From: Lumbricus terrestris
Lineage: Eukaryota > Annelida > Clitellata > Crassiclitellata > Lumbricidae
Assembly (NCBI GenBank): GCA_949752735.1
Contig: OX457052.1
Span: 33,789,344 to 33,853,343 of the forward strand
Direction: 5' to 3'
DNA length: 64,000 nt
The position numbers were made by a program, and so were the translations under genes. This document shows, in pieces, positions 9,901 through 21,125 of the stretch; position 1 is the first letter of the stretch, and each line of letters opens with the position of its first letter. A model generated the notes under the pieces. It saw only the letters and a list, made by a program, of their open reading frames with translations. It was not told the DNA's origin and made no database searches.

Positions 9901-12900
9901 ATTATACGTCTAATTCCTGGGATTATTATTAATGATGAGAGAGTACTAAAAGTGTAGCTTGTGGCTAATGGGTTAACGCTGAAGTTCTGTTGGGAGCATA
10001 TGTGAGTGGGTGTCTTGAAGCGGCACCATAAAAATAAAATAACTCACAAATTAGAAAATGTCAACAAAACTGTATAACATGACAAAACAAGTTACTATGT
10101 GACAAGACATTTTCTATCGCAATCTTAAACCATCCTCTTTAGCCGAGGTTGGGTCAGGAGCGCTCCTGAGTAGTAACCTTAAAGGGGTGCTATATAAATG
10201 CTCATAATGAATGAACGAATGTGACTTGGTTATTAGAGTCACACAAATGGAAACCACGTGTAGCTGTGTGACTGGTGACTACTGCAGCAGAAATGCAATT
10301 AATTAAAGGCAATTAATTAAAGGCGATCTAAATGGGTTTTGTACACGTGTAACATACATCAGACTTACGCTCACAAATTTCCTATCCACAACACCATCCC
10401 TCACCTCTCCATCCTATAGACCAGTATTCTGGGCACCAACCTGATAACATCTTGCTTTTGCAGCACTATCTATTCAAGCCTTGCGCATTATACGTCTAAT
10501 TCCTGGGATTATTACTAAAACCAATTTATCAAACTTTTTGTCGTGCTAGAGTCGGGAGCGCTTCGGAGTAATCCCTTTGAAGAAGCACTATAATAAATTC
10601 TTGAATGAATGAATAAATGAATTATACACAGGCAGTACAGAAGTTATCAATAACAATTGCAGCGCACTGAGGGATGCAATGGTTGGTTCGGTGCGCTGGA
10701 GCCGGAAGGTTCCAGGTTAGAATTCACCTCAAGCCGTCGCATAGGGATCATGAGAAGCCCTTCACTCGCAATTGTTCGTGTGCTTCCACGTGAAACTCTG
10801 ATGCAGTGTCCGCACTGTAGTTGGGAGCGCCTCGGAGTAGAGAGCTTGAAGTGGCGCTATAACAAATGCGAGAAATAAGTAGAAATAAAAAGAGAATGCA
10901 ACAGGATATTTCTGCGCAACGACGACAATCAAAACTAACGTCTTCGAAGTCGGCATCCTGCTTTTCATCGACGTCCGAGTCGTCTTCGTCTCGCCATTTG
11001 TTGAAATCCGTCTTTAGCCAATGCGTCTGAAAAGAGAACATGGAAAATGTCTAATGCCCAACAAGAACGTCTCTACTATAAAAAAACAAGTAATTAAGTA
11101 TATTCTTTACTAAACTAACCCTCTATCTCTAATCATCTCCAATGATCCAAATGAATATACGAATGTTTTCATTACTAAACCAACCCTCTAACTCTAATGA
11201 TCCAATTTTGAATATATTCATTACTAAACCAAATGCCTATCTAGTATCTACATACAGCAACAGAAACATCAAAGCGAACTCATAGGAAGGATTAAATATT
11301 AAGGCAAAAGGACTTAGTACTAAATGTTAATAACTAAGTACTGCACTAACTATTGAGGACTAAGCACTACGAACTGATTAATAAGAACTGTGGAACAAAG
11401 GACTGACTACAAAGGACCAAGCACACTCAATTGCGACCTCCACAAAGCAACACCATGCTTTCTCGGTCGCTGACCATGCCACCTGGAATGGCATTCCTGT
11501 GGCAATTCGCCTAGTACCGTTATCACTCCACCATGTTCTTCTCCAGCCTTAAGACTGAGCTATTTAGCCGAGGTTGGGTCAAGAACAATTCTGAGCAGAT
11601 AACAATGAAGGAGCGCTATATAAGTGCTAATAATAAATGAGGAAGAACCAAGTGCTAAGGACCGAGTACTACAGGCTTGAGTGGCACAATGATAATTTTA
11701 TCCATGCTGTTAACACGGCCAAAACAAAGCAAACAAAAGACGTCTGCTGACTTTGTTTGTTCCGCTGAAGAGTCGTGGCCAGTACGGTCCGCCCCCTTCC
11801 TTCTTCACGACCATTGGGATGTGACGTGAAAGAATGGCGTATTTGGATTCCTAGAAATACACATTGGTAGAAGACAAATTAGGTAAAATGCAGCTTGTTG
11901 CAGAGTAATTTAATAAATTTGAAACTGTGATGCAGTGTCCGCGCTGTAGTCGGAAGCGCCTCTCAGAAAAGAGCTTGAAGGGGCGCTATAGCAAATGCGA
12001 GAAATAAATAAATAAAGGTCAACCATCAACTCCCTAAGGGGCGATAGTAAAATTAGCCGTATGACAAACACCTTGCAGGTTGCCACAGAGTTAAATTCAA
12101 GTCATTTGAGGCTTTTATATCTGATACTACTGTACCATATAATCTTACTGACCTACTACTGTACCAATAATCTTATTGATCTTTCAGTTTTAATCACTAG
12201 ATGATTATTATTTATTATCATTATCATTTATTATTATCATAATCATCATCATCATTAACCATTGTTATTATTATTATTATTATTATTATTAAGGATAGGT
12301 AGCCAATTTCAGCATATTCAGAGTATGAGTGAGTGATGAGCGTATAACTTTCAATGACAAAAACCACAAAAGGAGTTAGATAAGTAACTGCTTAAAGTAC
12401 CAACCGTCGGATTGATCTTCTTGAAGAATTCCACATTCAGTTCATACTCCTGATTTTCCGCCCCGCCTTTTCCACTGTAAACAAAAGTTGACATTGTCTC
12501 ACCTTAGTCTTATTCTCAATAGTGGCGCTAGCAATACAATATCAGCAGGTCGGTCGCATCGGGGTTATGGGATTTATTCAGCAGATAGAAGAAATTAAAT
12601 GCAATAAAAAATTTAACTATTCCTCAAGAATTTTTGGCAGGTCATGAGTAAAATCAGCATATGTGTCAAATGACCTGACACGACCTATGGTAGCTCCACC
12701 ACTGCTTAATCCATTTTGAAAATCACTGCATGGTTACCACAGACTCAGGTATAATAGAGTGTTGGAGATCCCACAGTGAAAGCAATGAATCACAAAAATA
12801 AAATTGCAAAAGGTGAACTCTGAACTTTATTGGTAAAGAACTGAACGAGCGGTGAATGCATCTGACGGAATGTAGATAAGACTGTTCACTCGCAAGCGGT

Positions 12901-13749
12901 CATATAGTAAAAATTACAGGTCTCTATTTCTTTTATAATTCAATATTTATAAATATTACTACATGATATAATTTGGTCAACATCATTTGACTCGATGCAT
13001 CAGGTTCTGAAAATATGATGCCAAGTATCTGACCAAAACGCAATCACCCAAGCATTTGCTACTTGTAAACCGGCTTGTACTGACTTTCCAAGAAACAATT
13101 GGATCAACAATCATGATCAGACACTCGTAAATGGACACACTGCAAATAAACTCATAAACAGCGCTCCAAACCCAAACCAATGCAATCAACTTAAAATAAT
13201 ACAGACCTAACGTGCTTTGGGAGAAGTTTAGGGTGATTTTAATCAATCCGGCACGAAGAGCGCACGGTTGCGGGACGCTTCCTGCTGTAGACCCTCCCAA
13301 AAAGGTCCACTCAACCTTCCAGTTGACTGATGGCATTGGTAAATTGAGCAGTAGAACATGATGGCGCCTTGCATGGCTGCCAGACAGTTAAATTCGATTT
13401 CTGTAATAGCTAGTGATCGCCCATTCATTACTGATTGTAATCGCACTGCGTTGTATCAGGTTGAAATTAAACAAACATTATCTGTATAGTTGAGAAACTG
13501 GAAGGACAAAGTACTGGGGGACAGGACTCGACACAGGCGATTTCCCAACACACGCAAAGCTCCTTCCTGCACTTTGCTATAGTCGTCAAATCATGAACAC
13601 ATGCTAAATGGCTGTACAGATTGAAGAAAGCTGACCTGAATGAGAGGCCCTGCTCTGTGAATTTGACATTCACATCTCTGCAATCTTCAACGTTGATTGT
13701 AACATACAAGCGATCACTTCGCTGGGCCCAAATAACCGCAGGAATATGT
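6912..13749 (-). CDS. PTGES3: HSP90 co-chaperone p23 / prostaglandin E synthase 3
   Basis: p23 binds the ATP-closed HSP90 dimer and stabilises clients; in vertebrates it also has cytosolic PGE synthase activity. Exons seen, in transcript order: 13749-13636, 12474-12405, 11850-11752, 11026-10940, 7925-7875, 7555-7528 and 6931-6912, with all phases fitting. They give 155 residues, against 160 in human. The CS domain starts HIPAVIWAQRSDRLYV, with DVNVKF, the signature YWPRL, then HWLKTDFNKWRDEDDSD, an MMSKMG motif, a short acidic stretch (HLDEDDDDE) and the end ELPGLE. The first exon, needing a start codon plus about one residue in phase 2, was not found. The long fifth-to-sixth exon intron (10939-7926) holds the LINE, a TIR element and duplicated DNA. 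Confidence 0.93.
7255..7365 (+). mobile_element. LINE 3'-tail fragment
   Basis: It has the motif series CTGTCCCATTTGGCC, GGTTGGGTCGGG, TCTGAGTAGCCTAC and a decayed GCTATA. This matches the end of the CR1/L2-like LINE at 8048-9807 and is a 5'-truncated copy. Similar small tails lie at 7775-7860. Confidence 0.65.
8048..9807 (-). pseudogene. Dead CR1/L2-like LINE, reverse transcriptase C-terminal part
   Basis: Read on the minus strand from 9806: PLLFIIYTSDL, then the catalytic box LYADD, then RLRLNSLKTQFIWLG and RDLGVTLDQEL. The frame is then broken by a TIR element (8718-9466). It resumes at TFAPHIHSLSRACYYQLRQL and goes on through TTRLDYCCSLYAGLP, WNGLPLTLRSL and FLSHLKTVLFGRAEVG to a stop near 8096. 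The 3' UTR has GCGCTATATAAATGC and ends in TGAATGAATGAA. The 5' end is truncated at 9807, where a 120-bp duplicated sequence begins. The motif order fits the CR1/L2 group of non-LTR elements; the exact clade is inference. It lies in PTGES3 intronic DNA. Confidence 0.85.
8718..9466. mobile_element. TIR element nested in the LINE
   Basis: The 749-bp insertion starts TAGGGCCCCCAGAAATT and ends AATTTCTGGGGGCCCT. The flanking AGCTCTT (8711-8717 and 9467-9473) is duplicated, and deleting the insert plus one copy restores the LINE frame. Inside are repeated GCGCAAATTT motifs near both ends. No transposase is visible, so it is non-autonomous. A 7-bp duplication is close to, but not exactly, the 8 bp of hAT. 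Confidence 0.85.
9809..9928 (+). repeat. 120-bp direct repeat, copy 1
   Basis: It appears identical or nearly so to 10395-10514. It abuts the 5' truncation point of the LINE. It has no coding content. Confidence 0.9.
10115..10225 (+). mobile_element. LINE 3'-tail fragment between the 120-bp repeats
   Basis: It shows TTTAGCCGAGGTTGGGTC, GAGCGCTCCTGAGTAG and TGCTATATAAATGCTC, followed by TGAATGAACGAATG. This is a 5'-truncated LINE end. Confidence 0.7.
10395..10514 (+). repeat. 120-bp direct repeat, copy 2
   Basis: This is the second copy of the 9809-9928 sequence. It is followed by another LINE tail (about 10535-10620) with GTCGGGAGCGCTTCGGAGTA and a TGAATGAATGAA end. Confidence 0.9.
10660..10880 (+). 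mobile_element. tRNA-derived SINE copy
   Basis: The B-box region is degraded (GGTTAGAATTCACC). The body CAATTGTTCGTG and the GTAGTTGGGAGCGCCTCGG tail belong to the same family as 1083-1313. Confidence 0.8.
11455..11640 (+). pseudogene. LINE ORF C-terminus relic with 3' tail
   Basis: One frame reads AFSVADHATWNGIPVAIRL, the conserved end of a CR1/L2-like reverse transcriptase protein. It is followed by TTTAGCCGAGGTTGGGTC and GCGCTATATAAGTGC. It is heavily truncated. Confidence 0.65.
11922..12015 (+). mobile_element. 5'-truncated SINE copy
   Basis: It keeps only the 3' half (GATGCAGTGTCCGCGCTGTA, GAGCTTGAAGGGGCGCTATA) and a short AAATAAATAAATAAA tail. Confidence 0.8.
13234..13412 (-). repeat. 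Dispersed repeat, inverted relative to 61556-61713
   Basis: It shares TTTAACTGTCTGGCAGCC, the CATGCAAGGCGC stretch and the GGACCTTTTTGGGAGGGT stretch with 61556-61713 on the other strand. Both copies code a fragment NCLAAMQGA, perhaps by chance. The element type is unknown. Confidence 0.65.
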
Positions 13750-15417
13750 CTGAAATAGAAATATACAATCTGCATAAGAGTTTCTCATAGAAATTCTATA
13801 TACCAGCAGTAAGAATTGAAATGGTTGCATAGCAAATTCCCAAACCCCTAATCCCCGAAATGAATCTCCAACAAAACCACAAATCAATTTTTTAAGTGAA
13901 AAATACTTCTGCATATTTTCATGTTGTGTGCAAGCATAATATTCAGGAGTTGAGTTTAAACCAGTTTTTGCAATCAATATTGCTTTTCACCACAGTCGGG
14001 GTATCAAGTTTAAGCGATTCGGGTAGATCCCGCCTAATTAGACAATGAAAACAGCATTTACAACAAGTCTCAGTATCAGGCAGAAACTTATTAAGCCTCA
14101 CGTGATTTGCACAGGTCATTTCAAAGCACGACTCTGTTATATGATGATCTTTTAAAATACACAACTGGTTGGCAATTTAGAGAAACGCTAGTAACAAAAT
14201 AAAAAATTATACTTAAAGCGGCGGCGACACGTGAATTTGACCGTGTCGCTTGCCACCCCCTCTTCCCTTAGCAAGCAGCACATTCAGTTGCATCAAAAAA
14301 TAACAAAACCACATGAATATAAAAGTTCAATCTAAATACAATGTTTATTGTGCAAAGTGAGTGGTTGACGAAAACGATTTAGTTTTCTCACTTTTGATTT
14401 GCCATTTTCAATAACTCGCTCTCTCTCATGCAGCTTTGACACCGGAAGACACAACGGAAAAATTTATATGCCGCAGAAAATATTGACGAGAAAGACACGG
14501 ATGGCTTTAGAAGACCTTCTGCTGGGGCAAGAAATCTACATTCAGAAGTACCAACAATACAACCAAATTGGAACCACGGAACTATAGTTTCCCCCTCCAG
14601 ATGTCGAATTTATTAGCTACTGCCTCTTTGATCAGAGATTGCCGTATTAATTTTTGGAGGAAAATTCAATTATTTTCTAATAGAAGAAATACTCGTCCTT
14701 AAATTTAGTAAGTTAAACAAATTATTTTGTTTTAAACACGCACAATATTGATTAAACCTCGCTGTTGAGATCCATTCAATACACAGCGTCACATTTGCTC
14801 AGGCTGTCTTTATTCTCTGATTTCTTCCGTCAGACGTGACTTCTTCAGGTTTCTCTACTTCTGATGAGATCCTTTGCTCTTGTCATGCAAATGTTCATCT
14901 CCTTCAGGTCTTCACTGACGTTGTTCATCCAGATTTTTTGTGTCTTACCCACTTTTGCTCAGGTTATAATCTATTTTAAAATAATATCAAAGGAAGGGCT
15001 CTATATAACTTCTTGTGTTCAGGTCGTGATTAAAAATTCCTTTGGAAAGAAATTGTCGATTTAAGTGGCGTCTGTGTCAGCTTGGTAACTTCAAATAAAA
15101 TAATTGGTGGATCGATGGATTAATTTATCCATAAAGTGCATGTTTGTGATAATCCGTTCATCCTACAACTTGCATATGATCGTACTACTTTCATGTCATT
15201 TTGAAATAATGAACGATTATTATTAGTATTAATTTATTATAATGATTGACAATGTGAAGTATGACTGTTTGTAAGATCAACTAAAGGGTTTGCCGCATGC
15301 TTTGTCTCCTATGCCAGCAAGTATGTACATTGTTCAACCGCATGATGAGGCTTACACACTTACTTACTAGTTGGTGTTCGGTGTATTAAATATTATATCT
15401 ATGGTTCGACGATAGAA
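13750..15417. other. PTGES3-RPL18A divergent intergenic region
   Basis: This should contain the PTGES3 first exon, since p23 exon 1 typically codes only a residue or two, and the promoters of both genes. The only minus-strand ATG placed for a phase-2 exit (ATGCG|GT at 15339-15345) has a poor donor, so I do not call it. Confidence 0.4.
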
Positions 15418-15439
15418 CTTCCTTTTGATCGGAACGAAA
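15384..15439 (+). promoter_or_regulatory. RPL18A core promoter with 5'TOP-like start
   Basis: A TATA-like TATTAAATATTATA (from 15384) precedes a pyrimidine run CTTCCTTTT (15418-15426), 14 nt before the ATG. Ribosomal protein mRNAs usually begin with such a C plus pyrimidine tract, which puts them under growth-dependent translation control. The exact start site is inferred. Confidence 0.6.
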
Positions 15440-18400
15440 ATGCGAGCCACAGGCCAGGTGAGGGAAAAATTCATTAAAATTACTCAAGAACAGAATATAT
15501 GCGAATTTTATTAAATTCATGGCCTACACAATGTATAGCAGGATGCTGCTGTCAACATTAATTCCGCCGATGGTGTAAAATGGTCGCCATCGCTGTTAAC
15601 TTTTGTCTCAAAGTGGAATTGGGGAAAGCGTGCTGTCCATCCGCCATTATGATTTTCAGTCCTCAACGTGCAAAAAAATAATCGTTCACTGACTTGAAAA
15701 GTTGCTTATTTCGCAATCACGCTAACATATTGACTCAAATATCGCTACTACAACGCAAGACCTCGCGAGGATAAAAAATTCAGTCATCTTCAGACATTTT
15801 AACTAAATCTTGCGTTTGTATTCATGATCATTTCATTTTTCTTCACAAATGCTATTATCGAAACGCCAGCGGTATAATTTATGTTTCGGCCCAACCGTAC
15901 ATTGGCGTTGAATAGCGGAGTGTAAGTAAATTACCTCATACTTAACTGCACGCCACGAGGTGTGAATACAAGTGGTGTTTATTGATAGTGAATGTGTACC
16001 CTATTTCTTATGCTGCTAACTTAACAGCACAACCCTTAACTTCGTTTCTTTATGAAGCAGTAGTTAGAAGATTGTGCTGAAATAAATGCAGTCTTTCTGG
16101 TTAAAACTGTCAAAATTTACTTTTGACAAATTTCAGAATACTGCAACAGGTTAAAGACACAATTTTTCAGATTTTTCTGAAGATCAATGGGTCTTGCCAA
16201 AGTTTGAAGATCAAGTTACAAATGGAAGATCAAATTACATATGGTTGTCTCATCATCAGAGCTTGAAATGCCTCCTAAATGATGCAGTAATAAGCAAATT
16301 ATTAACCACTTTTATGTGCACTTCAGATGTTTTCTTTTGCTGATAAGTGCCCTTGAACTGGTGGGATTACGTACATGAAGTTTTTGCAAGACTTTATTTT
16401 ATTTTTTAGTTGAAGGAGTACAGAGTGCTCGGGCGCATGATGCCCACGAGCAAGGTGCGGGTGCAGCCGATCTATCAGATGAGAATCTTCGCCCCGGACC
16501 GTCTGCAGGCAAAGTCTCGCTTCTGGTACTTTGCGTCTATGTTGAGGAAGGTGAAGAAGACGCAGGGAGAGATTCTTTGCTGCAGCCAAGTAAGTAACAT
16601 TTTTCATATCTGATGGCAGTTTGATTGACAGTACTTAATGTCACATAATTATCTTCAATCAATCAATAATGTATTTATGCTGATACAAACAGCACTTAAT
16701 CAGACAATATTATTGTCCAGGGCATTGTGGAGATGGTCTCAAAGCAAAGCTAAAGATAATGCCTGTTAGTAGATTTGCTTATTTAAAGAATATGCGAATT
16801 GAAGAACTTATGATGGTCTTTACAGGTATTGAGAAGTTATGTGATGTTACCTAGACTTGCGACTTTTTTGATTAGCTATTGTGTCCCAGATGTGACTTAA
16901 TCTTGGAACGCCATTGATTGATGACTGGGTGACGCATATTATCTAATTTAAAGACTTAATTGATTGAAAGTAATATCACATATCTTAACTAATCTTTGGA
17001 CTTTTGGCCCTGCATCAAGCAGACCAGCTATGACACAGGTCCAGTTGCAAATTTTAAAGACAGCTTAATTAAAGCAGAGACATCCTGAATGAAAATATTG
17101 ATTCAACTGGCAGTACAGACACTGGAAATTTATTTCAGAACCATCATTTGGCAACTGAAAATGACTGCGTGTGTGTGTGTGTGTGTGATATATTTTATTC
17201 AATGATGCCTTCATGGTAAAGGGCATGACTGATGCACATGTATTGTATTGTGTTTAGACATTTACAACATGTATAGATGCATAGGCATTTATATAGCCCA
17301 AGAGAGTTTCTTTGAGACAACTGCTCTGTGTATATATGTAAATTCCTATTGATTGGTTATCAATTCATCATTCAGTTTTGACTGGTACGTGTTGTAGGTT
17401 AATGAGAAGAAGCCAACAGCAATCAAGAACTTTGGCATCTGGTTGCGTTACGACTCTCGCAGTGGGTCACACAACATGTATCGCGAGTACCGCGACCTGA
17501 CCACATCTGGAGCAGTGACACAGTGCTGTAAGTAGCAGACAATTATGATCCATTGAAGAACTTGTCGTTGCATTCTCAATAATAATAATTACGACAATTT
17601 ATATGGCGCAGTAACACAGCCATGCCAATGCAAGAGTGCCTCACAAAGCAACTGTTTTCTTTTCGATGTGAAGGGATTCAAGGTCTGCTGTAGCTTTTGT
17701 ATGTATGCTGCTTTAGACCATAAAAATCTGATTAAGTCTCTTTTTTACTTTATGGACCAACTACGTTGTAGTAATTATGCGGTCAGTGGGAAGATGAGAG
17801 GTGAGGGAGAGGACTGGCCTTGATATGCCGAAGCTAAGTTTATTAGGTAGTTAACGCTTCTTACCCATGGCTGCCTCAGGGCTAGTTTAGTTTCTTCTCT
17901 TAATTAACAGATATTTCGTGACATTAGAATATGAAACGACTTGGTCTGTATCCCCTTTTCGTATTAAACACACTGTATTGGGTGTTAAAACTTGCAGCGT
18001 ATGTAACAAGTGGTAGACTTGTATCGTGAAACTTTGTCACAGCTTCTAATAGTAATTGTAATCAACATTTATATAGAGCTACTTCAAGGACAAGTTGATA
18101 TGGACCATTGTACTTTGTATTTGATGAATCCTTTTGTGATGTTACTCTGAGGGATTTTCTTTCAAAAGGACCAAAATACGTCACATGTAGGGTGATGTGT
18201 TTGAACTGCAGCTTGCTTATTTTGTTAGATTTGCTGAATTTACATTCATAAAATAATGTCAAATTGAACAAACATATTAATTTGTCAAATGGATATTGCT
18301 GTTTTTAATCCCTTTCATGAGATGCTATACACAAAAGTTGAGTGTACGAATTTGTGTAATTTTGATTATAACATATTTTTTTATTTATTTGTCATATTGA

Positions 18401-19616
18401 TGGTATTTAATGCTCGGCTTGTGATGGTCATTGTTTAGTGAAAGTGTTCATTGGTTTTTCAGATCGTGACATGGGAGCACGTCACCGTGCCAGGGCGAGC
18501 TCCATTCAGATCATGAAGGTTCAGGTCATTCCTGCTAGCAAGGTCAAGAGCAAGAATCTGAAGCAGTTCCTGGTCAGTAGCTCAACGTTTCAGCTGTCAG
18601 TAATTCCACGGGCGATTCAGAACTAGCAGAGGAAGCAGGGGTGTGGCCAACCCTTAGAAAGTGGGGTGGTTGTGAGAATAATTAAATGTCTAGGTCACTG
18701 CAGAATGAAAACTCAACGGATTTGAACAAATTGTGGATATTGTTTTTCAGAGTGGTGTGATGCAAACCACAACAAGACAATGCCACAGAAAGAAGTATTC
18801 AGTATCGTGGTTAGATTGTAGAAATGGCTTTTAAAAGTTGACTGCGATAAAATCTACAAAATGTGATCATATCTGCATTTTGTCTGTTCTTATTTTGTAA
18901 TCTATAGGCTATGAAACAGTAATTGGCTGATTTAATCAAAATAAATGATTCAGTGTCATTAATGCAATCATAATGATAGATTGATTAGTTGGTGATGTTG
19001 TTAAGTGTTACGGTCTTGTAACAAAGCTTATTATTCTCCCTTTATCCAGGCACCGAATGAATTGATAACTTTTTAAGATTGTAATACATCAAGTGTTGTG
19101 TTGAGTAGTCTGTAAGTTGAGTTTTGCAGGAAGGTAGGTACTCAACGGTTACTGAGTAGGGAGTCTGGGGACATTAAGCAACGGTAACTACTCACTGTTA
19201 CTCTGTTACTCATGACCATCAATTGATGTAGTGCTAGATACTTCTAGTAAAAATAATGACTTCTTTTTTGGAAGTTGTGATGATACCTGCTACAGTGTAG
19301 GCATTGTTTTTAGGCATTTATAAAGTGCCTTTAGTAGGGGATGAATCATTCAGAAGCGCTCCCAGTTTACAGCGAACAGAACGAGAGCGTGCATTCCAAA
19401 GAGGACCAATTGAGTCTGATGATTGAAACTCAGCCATGTACTTCAGCGGTTTTTAGTTATCTTTTCACATAGTTTTATCATAAGTTTTTTGGCTAAAGAT
19501 GTTTGAACTTTGTTGTGTTTTAGGACAGCAAGATCCAGTTTCCTCTGCCACACAGAGTGAACCGCCAGCTGCATCATCCACGTTTCACCACTGCCCGGCC
19601 ACACACGACCTTCTAA
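15440..19616 (+). CDS. RPL18A: 60S ribosomal protein L18a (eL20)
   Basis: A structural protein of the large cytosolic ribosomal subunit. Exons are 15440-15457, 16410-16589, 17398-17527, 18463-18572 and 19524-19616. They total 531 nt and 176 residues, the same length as human. The six-residue first exon (MRATGQ) joins [12 protein letters not shown]; then come [45 protein letters not shown] sequence (here [10 protein letters not shown]), [18 protein letters not shown] and the end [12 protein letters not shown]. Donors include GTGAGG, GTAAGT (twice) and GTCAGT, and all phases agree. A poly(A) signal AATAAA lies at 19725-19730. I looked for C/D snoRNAs in the introns and found none convincing. 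Confidence 0.98.
17166..17190 (+). repeat. (GT)n microsatellite in RPL18A intron 2
   Basis: A run of about ten GT dinucleotides. Confidence 0.9.
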
Positions 19617-19724
19617 GTCTAGATCTGTCTGTGAGCAGAACGTTATATAGTTAAGACACTACCCAACGACTTTGGGAAAGTTTCAGTTTGTCATCCGCCT
19701 TTGTAGGTGTCAGAAGTCCGAGAG

Positions 19725-19730
19725 AATAAA
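19725..19730 (+). terminator. RPL18A poly(A) signal
   Basis: Canonical AATAAA about 110 nt after the stop codon, followed by a GT/T-rich region. Confidence 0.75.
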
Positions 19731-19938
19731 TAAAATTGATAGAACTGGTTGTGCTTTGAAGTCTTTGTAAAAAATATACTGCAGGTTCCAGTGAAGTCGC
19801 AAGAGCATTGTTGAATATGCAGAAGCAGTTGAAATAATTTGAGAGATCGTGAGGGTGCTTTGCCATGACCTTAGAAAGTGATTAACTCACTACCAGCCAT
19901 ATTACACTGGAACGCTATTGCAACATTGGAAATAAATG

Positions 19939-20142
19939 CGTGGTGTAGTGGGCATGTTTGGTGCCTTGCAGTCTAAGGTTTGCAGGTTCAAATACACCAA
20001 GTCGCTGCCACATAGGGACCTTGGGCAAGTTCTTCACTCAATTCTTCAGTGAGACACTCCGATGAAGTGTCCACGCTGTAGTCGGGAGCGCCTCTGAGTA
20101 GGAGTTGGAAGGGGCACTATAACAAGTGCACATACAAACAAA
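19939..20142 (+). mobile_element. tRNA-derived SINE copy
   Basis: It has GTGGTGTAGTGGGC (A-box zone), GCAGGTTCAAATAC (B-box zone), the GTAGTCGGGAGCGCCTCTGA tail and AACAAGTGCACATACAAAC. Confidence 0.85.
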
Positions 20143-21125
20143 TGTGGGAATGCTTGCTGTTCTGTTCGCTAGTCCAAGATGAGTGCTACCAAGAAGCTGT
20201 GTAAAGTAGGAAGCAATGCCGTCTTCAGTGTCGACATAAGAATAACTTTTAATTTTGATGAGATTTAGTTGGCTTTCAACTGTTGCATCCATAATTAGCT
20301 AACAATTTGTTAGAACTATTGGGTTATAGTTTTATTTCCCACAACAATTGGTATTTTTCCGGGAAATTATGGGTCCATTAATGAGGTCTGCAAAGGATAT
20401 TTATAAGAACCTATTGCACTTGTAAAGTGATGGTGCCATAGCATTGTCTTCCACTTACTAACAAAGGCTTATTTGGAGCAGCATCCTTCGTTCAGTGAAT
20501 GGATGGATGACTGCTAGTCTGCTACACTTCAAAAACAATCGTTTCACGTCGAAGCTCACTTTCACTTCCTAAGTCTTCCTTCCTTCAAAAAGCGGCTAGA
20601 ATCTTAATACTTCTCTTTAGCATATGGATCTTTAACTGCATCTTCCTCTGGCGGCTGACTATCCGCGCCTCAGATTCACATTTTGGTGTGACCTTGCGCG
20701 CGTTACAAATTTATTTAATAATAATAATAAGTATAAACTATGTACCTGATATTTTCTATAAAATGCCCATACAATATAGTAATTTTATTTACTGGTTATC
20801 AGCAATCTAAGAAAACCAACTATATTAAAATCTACATAACCAAGTTGATTCATTACCTGTCAAAATTCAATCGGCATGTTTCAAATAATTAAACTCTGTC
20901 TAATTAAAATCTGTCTACGTCAATTTGTTAAAATATAAATACGACGCAAAATTCACATATAATCTGTTAGCCAGAAGATCACAATCAGTACACAAATCTT
21001 TTGGCAGCATTTTCTCTTGATTCTATTTCTGCGTGGCAAGCAGATCCGTTTGGAATTCTTTTGAGCAACACGATTTGTTCGGTGAGCCGACTACAATCGT
21101 GGATTTTCTTTTGTCCATCCTTGTG

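Noticed and set aside
15335..15345. PTGES3 first exon candidate (ATGCG then GTTGAA)
   Set aside because: Phase fits and it would give Met-Arg, but the donor is poor and it is only one of many possible ATG sites.
15458..19523. C/D snoRNAs in RPL18A introns
   Set aside because: TGATGA-like and CTGA motifs occur, but spacing and flanking stems do not fit.
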